Counted from the first letter of the stretch, positions 27,401 through 36,119 are shown. The stretch is DNA of 64,000 nucleotides from Saccharopolyspora montiporae (GCF_015209505.1 NZ_JADEYC010000014.1:157290-221289); one strand, 5' to 3'. Notes: generated by a model not told the origin, from the letters alone. Made by a program: numbers and translations.

Positions 27401-28546
27401 GGTGGCCAGCCTGCGCAGGACACCGGCCACCGATTCGGCCGAGCGGTTTTCCTGCGAGCGGTGCCGGTTGGCGGTGTCCAGCGCGGCCACCGCGCTGGCC
27501 CGTCCGCTCTCCACGAGCTTCTCCCGGTCCCGCAGGTTCTGCAGCTCCGAGTACGCCGGATGCGAGCGCAGTGCGTCCACACTGGACTCCAGCTCGGACT
27601 CGCGCCGCTCCAGCTCCGCGATCTCGGCCTGCGCGGTCTCCCGGTGCTGCCGCTTGCCCGCGACCTGTCCGTCCAGTTTGGACAGTTCACCGCGCAGTGC
27701 GCCGAGCTTGTCCTGCGCGGTGCGCATCGACGCGGCGCGGTCGCGCAGCGCCGCCAGGGCGTAGCCGGAGTACGTGCTCAGGAACCGGCCCAGCGCCTCG
27801 TCGGCACCGGTCAGCCGGACGATGTTCTCCCGGATCGACTCCAGGTCGTCGAACGAGGTGGCCAGCCGCTCGATGAGCCCGGCATCCAGCGGGGGCAGCG
27901 CGTCGGACAGGATCTGCTCCAGCTGGCCCTCCAGCACCTTGAGCCCGACGTCCGGGTTGCGCAGCGTGCGCTGCAGGTGCAGCAGATCGCCGTAGCGCGC
28001 CGCCGGGACGCCGTAGACCGTCGCGGCCACCTTCGCCCGGAACGCCTGGTCGTCCAGCACGCAGTCCGCGCCCAGTTCGTCGCGCAGCTGCGCCGAGCTC
28101 AGCGGCACCCGCTCCGGACCCACCAGGTGCAGCCCGGTGCCCACGCGCCGGGAGGTGATGAACCGCCACGAATCGCTGATCGACTGCGAGGTCCGGGACG
28201 CCTTCACGCCGACACCGCAGGTCAGGAACTCCTCCTCGCCGTCGGGGCCCTCCCGGCGCAGCTCGACCCACGCGTAGCCGATGCGGTTCGGCCCGCCCGG
28301 GTACTCGTCCAGCATCAGCCGGCGCATGCTGACCGTGTCGAAGCCCTTCGACCCGAGCTGGCGCAGATCCCCGTCCAAGCACAGCGGCAGCAGCAGCTCC
28401 AACGTCCGGGACTTGCCCGAGCCGTTGGTGCCCTGGAAGATCGCCCGCCCGCCGGAGAGGTCGAACGTGGACTCGGCGTACTGCCAGATGTTGACGATGC
28501 CGCCGCGGTGCAGCCGCCACCGGTTCGTGGCCGAATCCTGGTTCAC
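24458..28546 (-). CDS. jetC: Wadjet type II SMC-like ATPase JetC (TIGR02680)
   Basis: A 1362-residue SMC/SbcC-like motor. Walker A GTNGSGKS lies at residues 39-46; the C-terminal head carries the signature LSSGETRLISYV and Walker B LRLVLLDEAFERLDD. Long heptad-rich coiled coils fill roughly residues 280-480 and 700-1150, rich in Ala, Glu and Arg, with a hinge-like globular part between. The family extrudes DNA loops and recognises small circular DNA. The open frame extends farther upstream but the GTG at 28546 overlaps the jetB stop (GTGA) and gives the family N-terminus. Nothing suggests truncation. Confidence 0.94.
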   Translation of the reverse strand: MNQDSATNRWRLHRGGIVNIWQYAESTFDLSGGRAIFQGTNGSGKSRTLELLLPLCLDGDLRQLGSKGFDTVSMRRLMLDEYPGGPNRIGYAWVELRREGPDGEEEFLTCGVGVKASRTSQSISDSWRFITSRRVGTGLHLVGPERVPLSSAQLRDELGADCVLDDQAFRAKVAATVYGVPAARYGDLLHLQRTLRNPDVGLKVLEGQLEQILSDALPPLDAGLIERLATSFDDLESIRENIVRLTGADEALGRFLSTYSGYALAALRDRAASMRTAQDKLGALRGELSKLDGQVAGKRQHRETAQAEIAELERRESELESSVDALRSHPAYSELQNLRDREKLVESGRASAVAALDTANRHRSQENRSAESVAGVLRRLATDVDAADQAAGHAREQLSTAGLGGADLPALPRVPAAELGAEQARVRTTVEPDAEPLAIQRPVVPAFDAEALSTELGSVSATCAEAVSTARRHAALVLSLHQQSVELDAERDRVDDLHKQARQVQLSATEASGRRNQADQQLADATADWTERARTWIAEWPSTSDDPAPEPPKPDTLAEDPDAPRRSRERIRQWARPQLQQARTEVAAAEREIADLRELAGTGEQELAELRSGREHAPQPPGWTTADRDPATGRAFHRLVDFRADLGDRDRAGLEAALQASGLLSAWVSAGGEVPDLAELLARPGDPVDGPHLGELLVPAADQDSPVPNDRVAALLAAVPTGDGAGLAVSVTGSWRAGVLTGTWHKEAAEFVGSGAREAARDRRVAELEEELARLRERIGRAEQRHREAADRTTALEQHLESYPGADEVLTAHTRCADAIEAAGTAEQQAAQLREQHREADQRRQAQQAELTRATGEAGLPADTAALDAARRAAAEAGSAIESLREAVEARCLPTLHELRDIALHHDVAVADRMEAESQAESRCTEHAEQQAALDELGAAVGGQAEEVADKVSALERERTEVRDRLPKAREELSSLRESAARLETQLENKQSQLAGRERDADEATEAFRTALRAPGVWAAAGAGEQPAELDEAARLVAAAEGKGSTEATVLNRLQALQHSLSGGYDITAADQDGLLTVTVTGEEGPQPVAEAARQVAERLAEQRGYLNERYQSIFADYLIRDLAERLRSQIGIADDLCARMNEVLDGARSSQGVHVQLDWQPSAALGEDIRQAIELVRTPFAERSEDQDALLRRVFTGLIEAERDSTSGGYAEILARALDYRSWFAFTVRVRDSGPDGKPRVRRLRQLSSGETRLISYVTLFAAAAAFYDAVSVSADGRGPLRLVLLDEAFERLDDPTIARMLGLLVDLDMDWLITWPSGWGVSPKIPRMHIYDVLRPRSGHGIACTHTTWDGADLQRSGGW

Positions 28547-29748
28547 CGTGGACCGTCCTCTTCCATGTCGTCGAACAGTGACCAGCCCGGGGGTTCCGGG
28601 GTGGGTTCCGGTTCCCTGCCGGGGGCCGGGGTGGCATCCGGCTCGGGCGCCCAGCGGTGCGCCGCCGGGCTCAGCAGCCGGTCCGCGCGCTGCTCCGGAT
28701 CGTCGTCGAGCAGCCCCAGCCGGTGCAGCAGCGCGGTCACCGAGCGCACCAGCTCCGCGTGGTCCTCGGTGGCCTGCCGCGACCACGCCGCCGGGTAGGA
28801 CTCCACGAGCTCGCGGCACACCTCGGTCAGGTCCGCATCGCGCAGCGGGTGCTTGCCGTCGGCGCGCGGGGCGCTGCGCGCGAGCAGCTCGGGCAGCGCC
28901 AGCAGCGCGATCCGGGCGACCGTGCCCGGCCCGGGGAAGACCAGGTCGGTGAGGTAGTCCTCCGGATCGCAGACGGCGATTCCCTCGGCGCGCGATTCGC
29001 TGACCAGGCCGAAATACCGCTCCAGCAGCCGAGCCTGCGCGGTGCACTGCCCGCGCAGCCAGCTCGCCTGCTGCTCCGGCAGGTCGGCGTAGAGCACCAC
29101 CGGGTCCTCCACCATCCTGCGCCGGACCAGCTGCTCCTCGTTGCGCGGACCGGCCTGGGCCGCCGCGGTGACCAGCTCGTCCGGTGAGCCTGCCTCGGCC
29201 AGCGGGCCGGACACCAGCTGGCCCAGCAGATCGGTGTCGATGGTGATCAGCGCCTCCGCGCTGGATTCCACCGCCACCGTGCCCTCGGTCTCGGTGATCA
29301 CGCCCAGCGCGACCAGGTGGCGCAGCGCCGCGGTCAGCGCGCGCCGGTCGGCCGGGTCGTCGGCGACCTCCACCCCGGCCTCGGCGGCCGAGGCGCGCAC
29401 ATCGGCGACCAGCCGGGACAGCAGCACCTGCCGCCCGATCCCGGTCAGCGTCGCCAGGGTCAGCGCAACGTAGGCGTACCCGCGCGGAGTCAGCGTCGGC
29501 TGCCCGCGCGTGTCGTCCTCACCGCGGCCCGTCTTGTGCAGCCGAGCGAACCGGCGTTCCACCACCAGCCGGTAGCCCAGCAGCGTGGAGAACATCTCCT
29601 GCAGGACCGCCCGGTGCCGGTAGACCATCGGCAGCAGGTCGCCGTCGGGGCCCTCCGCGCGCAGCAGCGGCCTGCGCAGCAGCACCCGCGCGCAGCGCAC
29701 CGCGTTGGCCGCGTCGATATCGCCCAGCTCGTCGAAGGCCGCGATCAT
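28543..29748 (-). CDS. jetB: Wadjet type II subunit JetB (TIGR02678/DUF2398)
   Basis: A 401-residue protein of the DUF2398 family, the kleisin-associated winged-helix (KITE-like) subunit of the Jet complex. Visible segments include ARVLLRRPLLRAEGPDG near residue 22, the conserved FSTLLGYRLVVERRFARLHK and LTPRGYAYVALTLA. ATG at 29748 overlaps the jetA stop (ATGA), and its own stop overlaps jetC, so subunit amounts are coupled. The last 30 residues are acidic and proline-rich. Confidence 0.9.
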   Translation of the reverse strand: MIAAFDELGDIDAANAVRCARVLLRRPLLRAEGPDGDLLPMVYRHRAVLQEMFSTLLGYRLVVERRFARLHKTGRGEDDTRGQPTLTPRGYAYVALTLATLTGIGRQVLLSRLVADVRASAAEAGVEVADDPADRRALTAALRHLVALGVITETEGTVAVESSAEALITIDTDLLGQLVSGPLAEAGSPDELVTAAAQAGPRNEEQLVRRRMVEDPVVLYADLPEQQASWLRGQCTAQARLLERYFGLVSESRAEGIAVCDPEDYLTDLVFPGPGTVARIALLALPELLARSAPRADGKHPLRDADLTEVCRELVESYPAAWSRQATEDHAELVRSVTALLHRLGLLDDDPEQRADRLLSPAAHRWAPEPDATPAPGREPEPTPEPPGWSLFDDMEEDGPR

Positions 29749-31355
29749 CCCGCCACCTCCGGAACCGCGCTGTCCCCGGCCACGTCCAGCACCGCGTCCT
29801 GCAGGGTCAGCGTGCCGCTCGCCCCGCGCACGCTGGTGCTCGTCCCCGGCTCCGGACGGATGGTCACCCGCAGCCGGTGCACCGGATCCAGCGCCGAACC
29901 GGCGTCCTCATCGCTCTCGCGCTGCGCCATCGCCAGGGTGAGCAGCTCGCACAGCACGCTCAGCGCGTCCGGGGACAGCTCCGCCTCGGACAGCCGCGCC
30001 CCCGCCGCGGCCAGCTCGGATACCGCCGCGCTGCGCTGCTGGTCGGCCTCGCGCGCCTCGGCCAGCAGCGTCTCCTCGGTCATCGGGTCGTCCAGCATCC
30101 GCGAAGTCCGCCCCCGCGCGCCGCGGTCGCCGCGGCTGCGCACGCTGACCGTCACCTCCTGCACCGGGCCGTCCGACCACGCGACGTCGTCGTTGTCGCT
30201 GTCGTAGTCCGGGGCCGGCTGCAGGTGCCGGGCCGAGTGCAGCCCGAACGCCGCCGAGTAGAGCCGGTGCGCCTGCCGCTGGTCGGCCGCGTCGAACCAG
30301 CCGGCCAGTTTGAGCAGCTCACCACGCCGACCGGGCACCAGTCCGCCGCCCGAGGTCGCGCGCTTCACGCTGGCCAGCAGCGCCCCGATCGCCCGGGCCG
30401 TGGCCTCGCGCAGCGCCGCCACCTGGCTCGGTCGGCCCGGGGAGTCCACGAACCAGTCGGTGAGCTCCTGCCAATCGGCCGCGGTGCGCCCGCGGGCCCG
30501 TTCCACATCGGTGCCCAGGTCATCGGCCGGACCGAGCAGCCGCAGCAGCCGGGCGCGCTCGCGGGCCAGCACCGCCAGCGCGGCCGCGATCGCCTCGGTG
30601 TGCCGCAGCACGTCCTCGACGACCATCTGGATGTACTCGACCAGCAGGTTGCGGAACCCGGAGATCTCGTCCGGGGCCAGCTGGTGCCGGGTGACGACCT
30701 GGCCGAGGTAGGCGTAGAAATCGCGCACCGTGGCCGCGAGTTCGGCGTGCTGCAGGAACACGGTGGTCACCTGCTCGGCGAGTTGCTCGCGGGTGCGCCG
30801 GGCCGGGGCGTCGTCGGGCGCCTCGGCCAGCAGATCCCGGATCCGGGTCACCCCGCGCTCGATGGCGGGCAGCAGTTCGCGCGAGACCTCCCGCGCGCCC
30901 TCCGGCACCCGCAGCAGCGCGTCCACGTCCCGCTGCACCCGCACCGCCAGCTTGCTGACCTGGTAGCGCAGGCTGCCGTGCTGGAACTCGGCGATGCTGG
31001 AGGCGATCGTCTCCCGCCTGCCGACCACCAGGTTGCCCCAACGCACCAGCTGGCGGAGCCGATCGATCACCGTGTCCACCGCCGACTCGCCCGGTGCGAC
31101 CCGGCCGTCCCGCTCGGCGACCGCCAGCGCCCCGGCGACCTCCTCGGCGGACAGGTCGGCCAGCAGCGTGGAGGTGAACAGCCGCATGATCACCAGGTAC
31201 GTGCGGTGCTCCGGAGCCTGCAGGTAGGCGAACAGGTGCAGGCGCTGCTCGTCCTCCGGCGGGCGCTCGTCGGCGTGCGTGCCGGGCGGGCCGGAGGTCG
31301 TCGACCCGGCCACGCTCGCGCGCAGCACGTCGGCTTCGTGATCAGGGACCGTCAC
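29745..31355 (-). CDS. jetA: Wadjet type II kleisin JetA (TIGR02677/DUF2397)
   Basis: A 536-residue DUF2397 protein, the kleisin that bridges the JetC heads. Family segments are RLHLFAYLQAPEHRTYLVIM near residue 40, LRQLVRWGNLVVG, and the FYAYLGQVVTRHQLAPDEIS stretch near 210-235. A Ser/Asp-rich linker lies near 400-420. It heads the operon. The GTG at 31355 has no ribosome site; a TATCGT box eight bases upstream suggests leaderless expression. The order A-B-C-D on one strand with overlaps is that of published type II Wadjet operons. Confidence 0.91.
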   Translation of the reverse strand: MTVPDHEADVLRASVAGSTTSGPPGTHADERPPEDEQRLHLFAYLQAPEHRTYLVIMRLFTSTLLADLSAEEVAGALAVAERDGRVAPGESAVDTVIDRLRQLVRWGNLVVGRRETIASSIAEFQHGSLRYQVSKLAVRVQRDVDALLRVPEGAREVSRELLPAIERGVTRIRDLLAEAPDDAPARRTREQLAEQVTTVFLQHAELAATVRDFYAYLGQVVTRHQLAPDEISGFRNLLVEYIQMVVEDVLRHTEAIAAALAVLARERARLLRLLGPADDLGTDVERARGRTAADWQELTDWFVDSPGRPSQVAALREATARAIGALLASVKRATSGGGLVPGRRGELLKLAGWFDAADQRQAHRLYSAAFGLHSARHLQPAPDYDSDNDDVAWSDGPVQEVTVSVRSRGDRGARGRTSRMLDDPMTEETLLAEAREADQQRSAAVSELAAAGARLSEAELSPDALSVLCELLTLAMAQRESDEDAGSALDPVHRLRVTIRPEPGTSTSVRGASGTLTLQDAVLDVAGDSAVPEVAG

Positions 31356-31363
31356 GGTGCGCC

Positions 31364-31369
31364 ACGATA
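31364..31369 (-). promoter_or_regulatory. -10 box of the jet operon, leaderless type
   Basis: On the minus strand TATCGT stands eight bases before the jetA GTG, with no purine-rich ribosome site between. The divergent cobD lies 151 bases away from the jetA start. I see no cobalamin riboswitch in that gap. Confidence 0.45.
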
Positions 31370-31506
31370 ACCGGTGCCGCTGATACGGCCGGTCACCTGG
31401 CTGGTCCGGAGGCGGACCCGCCGCCCCGCCCGGGTAGCGTCGCCCGACGGACGGCGCCCGCGGCAGGCGGTGCGCACCCGATCCGCGGACAGGAGGCGGT
31501 GCACCG

Positions 31507-32448
31507 GTGAGCGCGGGCAGAGCGGTCGGACTGCTACTGGGAGTGGCCGCGGACGCGGCGTTCGGCGATCCGCGGCGCGGGCATCCGGTCGCCGCGTTCG
31601 GGCGGGCGGCGCAGGCCGTCGAGCGCGTCCTCTACCGGGACGGCCGCGCGGCCGGTGCGGTGCACGCCGCCGTCCTGGTCGGGGGAGCGGTCGGCATCGG
31701 CGCGCTGGTCCAGCGGCCGGCCCGGCGCGGTCCGGTGACCGAGGCCGCGCTGACCGCCGCGACGACCTGGGCGGTGCTGGGCGGCTCCTCGCTCGGCGAC
31801 GAGGGCGCCGCGATGGCCCGGGTGCTGGACGCGGGCGACGTCGCCGCCGCCCGGGACCGGCTCGGCCACCTGTGCGGACGTGATCCGCGGTCGCTGGACG
31901 GGCCGGGTCTGGCGCGCGCGACGGTGGAATCGGTCGCGGAGAACACCTCGGACGCGGTGGTGGCCCCGCTGCTGTGCGGCGCCGTCGCCGGGATCCCCGG
32001 CATGTTCGGCTACCGCGCCGCCAACACGCTGGACGCGATGGTGGGCAACCGCTCGCTCCGCTACCGCGAGTTCGGCTGGGCCGCGGCCCGGCTGGACGAC
32101 CTGCTCAACCTGGTGCCGTCCCGCGCGGCCGCGGCGTTGACCGCGCTGGGCGCGCCGGTCGTGGGCGGATCGGCGCCCGGTGCTTGGCGGGCCTGGCGCC
32201 GGGACGCCGCAGCGCACCCGAGCCCGAACGCCGGGCAGGTCGAGGCGGCCTTCGCCGGTGCGCTGCAGATCAGGCTCGGTGGGCGGATCGTGTACGGGTC
32301 GATCACCGAGCAGCGGCCCATCCTCGGCGACGGGCGCACCGCAGATGCCGGTGACGTCACGCGCGGGGTCGAGCTGTCCCGGGTGGTCGGCGCGGCGGCC
32401 GCGGTGCTGGCCGCGGGCCTGGCGCTGCTCGCCGGCCGCCGCCGCTGA
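31507..32448 (+). CDS. cobD: Cobalamin biosynthesis protein CobD/CbiB
   Basis: A 313-residue membrane protein that joins (R)-1-amino-2-propanol phosphate (or its precursor) to adenosylcobyric acid, giving adenosylcobinamide phosphate. Family hallmarks are FGDPRRGHPVAAFGR at residues 18-32, TVESVAENTSDAVVAPLLCG and GYRAANTLDAMVGNRSLRY; HPSPNAGQVEAAFAGAL lies near the end. The GTG at 31507 has AGGAGG ten bases upstream. The aminotransferase and phosphatase of the same branch lie a few kilobases downstream. Confidence 0.94.
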   Translation: MSAGRAVGLLLGVAADAAFGDPRRGHPVAAFGRAAQAVERVLYRDGRAAGAVHAAVLVGGAVGIGALVQRPARRGPVTEAALTAATTWAVLGGSSLGDEGAAMARVLDAGDVAAARDRLGHLCGRDPRSLDGPGLARATVESVAENTSDAVVAPLLCGAVAGIPGMFGYRAANTLDAMVGNRSLRYREFGWAAARLDDLLNLVPSRAAAALTALGAPVVGGSAPGAWRAWRRDAAAHPSPNAGQVEAAFAGALQIRLGGRIVYGSITEQRPILGDGRTADAGDVTRGVELSRVVGAAAAVLAAGLALLAGRRR

Positions 32449-32457
32449 GCTCGCGGG

Positions 32458-33363
32458 TCAGGAGCGTTCGCGTTCGGCGGCTTCGCGGCGCTCCTCCTCG
32501 GCGATCGCCTCGGCGACCGAGGCGCGCTTGCTGCGCCGCTTGCGGGAACCGCCCGCGGCCGGGGAATTCCCGTCGGGATCGGGATTCGCGCCGGAGCCCG
32601 CATCGCCGGACTGCTCGGCGGGCGGGCCGAACGCGGGCGCCGGCCGCAGCTCGGCGTAGACGAGGTAGCCGATCGCGGCGATGGCCATGACGCCGAACGA
32701 GATCCACTGCAGCGCGTAGGAGAAGTACGGGCCGGACTCCAGTCGCGGCAGCGGCAGCGGGTTGAGCACGCCGGGCTGGTTCTCCACCAGCGAGAAGTAC
32801 CCCGGGCGCAGGTCCAGCCCGGTGCCCTCGGCCACCGTCTGCGCGTTGATCGCGTACGTCCAGTGGTGCCCGTCGTGGTCGAAGGTGGGCCGGCGCTCGC
32901 TGTCCTGCTCGTCGGTGCGCACCCGCGCGGTGATCTCCGCAGGTCCGCTCGGCGCCGCCGCGTACTCCGGGGTGCGGGTGCCGTCCACCGGGCGGATGTA
33001 GCCGCGGTTGACCAGCACCGTTGAGCCGTCGTCCAGCCGGAACGGGACGAGGACCTCGAACGCGGGCTCGCCCTGCACGGTGCGCTGCCAGCCGAGCACC
33101 TCCTGGTCGGGCAGGTAGTGCCCGCGCATCTCGACCTCGGCCCACTCGGTGTCCTCGGCCGGTGCGCGTCCGCCGGGCAGCACCTCGCCGATCGGGCGCG
33201 GGTCGGCGTCCATCGACTCGGCGATGTTGTCGTTGCGCGTCTGCGCCTGCTCGTTGCGGTCGAACTGCCACGGGGCCAGGAACGTGAAGCACAGCGAGGC
33301 GAACAGCACGACCAGCAGGATCAGGCCGAGCCATCCGGGTCGGAGCAGGAACTTCAGGCGCAC
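32458..33363 (-). CDS. SURF1 family cytochrome oxidase biogenesis protein
   Basis: A 301-residue membrane protein with an N-terminal helix (residues 8-30, WLGLILLVVLFASLCFTFLA) and a second helix near 215-235; SURF1-type features are PWQFDRNEQ, LGWQRTVQGEPAFEVLVP, VLVNRGYI and ESGPYFSYALQWISFG. The family assists assembly of heme a3-CuB cytochrome c oxidase. The C-terminal 60 residues are acidic and basic low-complexity sequence. GTG at 33363 follows GGGGAC. It converges on cobD, ten bases apart. Confidence 0.9.
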   Translation of the reverse strand: MRLKFLLRPGWLGLILLVVLFASLCFTFLAPWQFDRNEQAQTRNDNIAESMDADPRPIGEVLPGGRAPAEDTEWAEVEMRGHYLPDQEVLGWQRTVQGEPAFEVLVPFRLDDGSTVLVNRGYIRPVDGTRTPEYAAAPSGPAEITARVRTDEQDSERRPTFDHDGHHWTYAINAQTVAEGTGLDLRPGYFSLVENQPGVLNPLPLPRLESGPYFSYALQWISFGVMAIAAIGYLVYAELRPAPAFGPPAEQSGDAGSGANPDPDGNSPAAGGSRKRRSKRASVAEAIAEEERREAAERERS

Positions 33364-33478
33364 GTCCCCACGGTAAGCCGCCCGCGGGACCGGCTCGGTC
33401 GGGGGCTGCCCGAATCGCCGGGTCTGCGCGGACGTGGCGTGCGGACCCGGTCACCCGGTGTCGATGGCCGGTCTCCGG

Positions 33479-34357
33479 TCAGCGAGCCGCCAGCGCACTG
33501 CGCGCCGCGGCCACAGCCTGGGCGCCGAACCCGCCGCCGAACAGCACCGCGTGCACCAGCAGCGGGAACAGCTGGTGCAGTCCCACCCGCTCGCGCCAAC
33601 CGTCCGCCAGCGGGCTGACCTCCTGGTACGCGGTGAGCACGTGGTCGAGCTGCGGGCAGCCGAACAGCTGCAGCATCGCCAGATCGGTCTCCCGGTGCCC
33701 GCCGTGCGCGGCCGGGTCGATGAGCCACGCGCGCTCGCCCCAGCGGACGTTGCCGCTCCACAGGTCGCCGTGCAGCCGGGCCGGCGGCTCGGCGGGTCCG
33801 GCCAGATCGTCGAGTTCGTCACACACCCGCGAGATCACCGCCGCCCCGTCCCGGTCGATGGCACCGCGCTCGACCGCGGAGCGCAGGTAGGGCTCGATCC
33901 GGTGCCGCGCGTAGAAGTGGGGCCAGTCCGCGGTCGGCTCGTTGCGCATCGGTGCCAGCCCGATCCACGCGTCGGCGGGTCCGCCCGGCGGGGCGGCGCC
34001 GAACGCTTCCGCGCCGCTGGCGTGCAGCCGGGCCAGCGCAGCGCCGAGTCCGGCCGCCGCGGTCTCCGTCGGGCGGGTGCTCGGCACGAACTCGGTCACC
34101 AGCCAGGACGAGTCGTGCCCGTGCACGGCGGGCACCGCGGCCACGCCCGGTTCGGCCAGCCACTCCAGGGACGCGGCTTCCGCGTCGATGGCCCCGGGCA
34201 TCTTCTCCGGTGCCCACTTGGCGAACGCGGACGAACCGTCGGCGAACCGGACGGCGAAGGCCGCCGCGGTGTCCCCACCGCCCACCGGGCGCACCTCCGC
34301 GGGCTCCCGGCCGGTGATCCCGGTGATCGCCCGGCGGGCGACCTCGACGCCGTTCAC
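33479..34357 (-). CDS. Fructosamine kinase family protein
   Basis: A 292-residue kinase-fold enzyme with the aminoglycoside-phosphotransferase-like catalytic loop RLHGDLWSGN near residue 195, and the metal motif LIDPAAHGGHRETDLAM near 215. The family phosphorylates ketosamines (ribulosamines, fructosamines) formed by protein glycation so that they decay. Its GTG start overlaps the ptpA stop, so ptpA and this gene are one transcript. In bacteria such kinases often sit beside low-molecular-weight tyrosine phosphatases, as here, which fits a shared deglycation or sugar-phosphate task. Confidence 0.92.
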   Translation of the reverse strand: MNGVEVARRAITGITGREPAEVRPVGGGDTAAAFAVRFADGSSAFAKWAPEKMPGAIDAEAASLEWLAEPGVAAVPAVHGHDSSWLVTEFVPSTRPTETAAAGLGAALARLHASGAEAFGAAPPGGPADAWIGLAPMRNEPTADWPHFYARHRIEPYLRSAVERGAIDRDGAAVISRVCDELDDLAGPAEPPARLHGDLWSGNVRWGERAWLIDPAAHGGHRETDLAMLQLFGCPQLDHVLTAYQEVSPLADGWRERVGLHQLFPLLVHAVLFGGGFGAQAVAAARSALAAR

Positions 34358-34824
34358 CCGGCCGCTCGCACCTGCTCGCGGACCAGGTCCAGCAGTGCGG
34401 GCATCGCGCGCTCGATCATGCCGAGCACATCGGCGAAGCCGCGCTCCCCGCCGTAGTACGGGTCCGGCACCTCGGCGCCGGGGTCCGCGGACGGGTCGAA
34501 CGAGCGCAGCAGGCGCACCCGCGCGGGGTCGTCCAGCATGCCGCGCACCGCGCGCAGGTGGCCGGAGTCCATGGCCACCAGCAGATCCGCGTCGAGGTGC
34601 TCGGGCCCGATCTGCGCCGCCACGTGCTCGATGGGATAGCCGTGCTCGGCCAGGGCCTCGGCCGCGCGGGGGTCGGCGGGTTCGCCCTCGTGCCAGGGAC
34701 CGGTCCCGGCGCTGGAGATCTGCACCGAACCGTCCAGCCCCGCGCGCCGCAGGTGGTCGGCGAAGATCAGCGCGGCCATCGGGGAGCGGCAGATGTTGCC
34801 GGAGCAGATGAACGAGATGTGCAC
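34354..34824 (-). CDS. ptpA: Low-molecular-weight protein tyrosine phosphatase
   Basis: A 156-residue phosphatase. The P-loop CSGNICRS (CX5R) lies at residues 7-14 and the general acid Asp in VPDPYYGG near residue 122. In M. tuberculosis PtpA is a secreted virulence factor, but such enzymes occur in free-living actinomycetes too. I chose GTG at 34824 for the family start MHISFICSGN; longer upstream reading is not supported. The divergent cobC-type gene starts 128 bases away. Confidence 0.92.
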   Translation of the reverse strand: MHISFICSGNICRSPMAALIFADHLRRAGLDGSVQISSAGTGPWHEGEPADPRAAEALAEHGYPIEHVAAQIGPEHLDADLLVAMDSGHLRAVRGMLDDPARVRLLRSFDPSADPGAEVPDPYYGGERGFADVLGMIERAMPALLDLVREQVRAAG

Positions 34825-34938
34825 GTGCGCAGGACTCCGATCGGCGCGGTGGGCGGACGGCGGGCGCCCATTTCTACCAGGCACGACGCCTCGCCCGAGT
34901 ATGCGCCGCGTGGCGCGTTGGTCGCCCGCTCCGGTGGG

Positions 34939-34944
34939 TAGACT
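34939..34944 (+). promoter_or_regulatory. -10 box of the cobC-type gene, leaderless type
   Basis: TAGACT is seven bases before the ATG at 34952, with no ribosome site between. Confidence 0.5.
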
Positions 34945-34951
34945 GCTCGGG

Positions 34952-36028
34952 ATGAGCAGCGTGGACGACCGGATTCGCGGGGGTGCCGGCGATCCCGCGG
35001 ACGAGCGGGACCTGCTGCGCCACCACGGCGATGTCGATGCCGCGGGCGATCTGCTCGACTTCGCGGTCAACGTGCGGCTGGGCGAGCCGCCGGAGTGGCT
35101 GCGCGCCCGGCTCGGCGCGGTGCTCGGCAGGCTCGGCAGCTACCCGTCGGCGGCCGGGGACGCCGCGGCCCGGGAAGCCGTCGCCGCGGCGCACGGACGC
35201 GATCCCGCCGACGTGCTGGCACTGTCCGGCGCGGCCGAGGGTTTCGCGCTGCTGCCGTGGCTGCGCCCGCGGCTGGCGGCCGTGGTGCACCCGTCGTTCA
35301 CCGAACCGGAGCTGGCGCTGCGCAACGCGGGGGTCGAGGTCGCCCGGGTCGGGCTGGATCCGGCCGACGGCTACCGGCTGCGCGCCGCGGACGTGCCGGA
35401 GCGGGCCGATCTCGTGGTGCTCGGCAATCCCACCAACCCGACCTCGGTGCTGCACCCGGCCGAGGAGGTGCGCCGCCTGCTGCGCCCGGGGCGCGTCGTG
35501 GTCGTCGACGAGGCGTTCATGGATGCCGTGCCCGGCGAGCCGGAGTCACTGGCGGGCGTGCGCGAGCCGGGGCTGCTGGTGCTGCGCAGCCTGACCAAGA
35601 TGTGGGCGCTGCCCGGGCTGCGCGCCGGGTACGCGCTGGGCGAACCGGAGCTGCTGGCGCGGTTGGCGCACAACCGCCCGCACTGGCCGGTGAGCGCGCT
35701 GGTGCTGGAGGCGCTGGTGGCGTGCTCGGAGCCGGGAGCGCGGGCGGAAGCGGCCGCGGCGGCGCGGACGTTCGCCGCCGACCGCGCCGAGCTGGTGGCC
35801 GGGCTGGACGCGGTGCCGGGGTTGTCCGTCGCGCGCCCGGCGCACGCCCCGTTCCTGCTGGTGCACGCCGCGGGCGGAGCGCGGGTGCGGGAGTCGTTGC
35901 GCGAACGCGGGATCGCGGTGCGCCGCGGGGACACGTTCCCGGGACTGGACGAGGGGCACTTCCGGGTGGCGGTGCGGTCGTCGGCGCAGAACGCGCGGCT
36001 GGTGCGGGAACTCGACGCGGTGCTGTGA
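34952..36028 (+). CDS. cobC: CobC-type PLP aminotransferase (threonine-phosphate decarboxylase-like)
   Basis: A 358-residue fold-type I PLP enzyme. The N-terminal HHGDVDAAGDLLDFAVNVRLG is typical of Rv2231c/CobC/CobD-type decarboxylases; the Asp-Glu pair VVVDEAF and the PLP lysine in SLTKMWALPGLRAGY are present. In cobalamin synthesis the enzyme makes (R)-1-amino-2-propanol O-2-phosphate from threonine phosphate, the partner substrate for the CobD encoded nearby. Histidinol-phosphate aminotransferase activity is the alternative. It starts a plus-strand run with nif3, the zinc-ribbon gene and the RNase H fusion. Confidence 0.88.
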   Translation: MSSVDDRIRGGAGDPADERDLLRHHGDVDAAGDLLDFAVNVRLGEPPEWLRARLGAVLGRLGSYPSAAGDAAAREAVAAAHGRDPADVLALSGAAEGFALLPWLRPRLAAVVHPSFTEPELALRNAGVEVARVGLDPADGYRLRAADVPERADLVVLGNPTNPTSVLHPAEEVRRLLRPGRVVVVDEAFMDAVPGEPESLAGVREPGLLVLRSLTKMWALPGLRAGYALGEPELLARLAHNRPHWPVSALVLEALVACSEPGARAEAAAAARTFAADRAELVAGLDAVPGLSVARPAHAPFLLVHAAGGARVRESLRERGIAVRRGDTFPGLDEGHFRVAVRSSAQNARLVRELDAVL

Positions 36029-36119
36029 GGCGGCCGCCCGGGGCCCGTCGCGGTTCGCCGGGGCCGTCGTGGAACCGTGGTGCGGATTCGGGGACGTCGT
36101 GGAATCGGGGGTGGAGCGG

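Noticed and set aside
27145..27690. 181-codon minus-strand frame inside jetC
   Set aside because: Out-of-frame shadow of the coiled-coil region.
25766..28798. 1010-codon open frame opposite jetC
   Set aside because: Shadow of the SMC gene, which has clear ATPase motifs on the minus strand.
31356..31506. Possible cobalamin riboswitch before cobD
   Set aside because: The conserved B12-box and core loops were looked for and not found.
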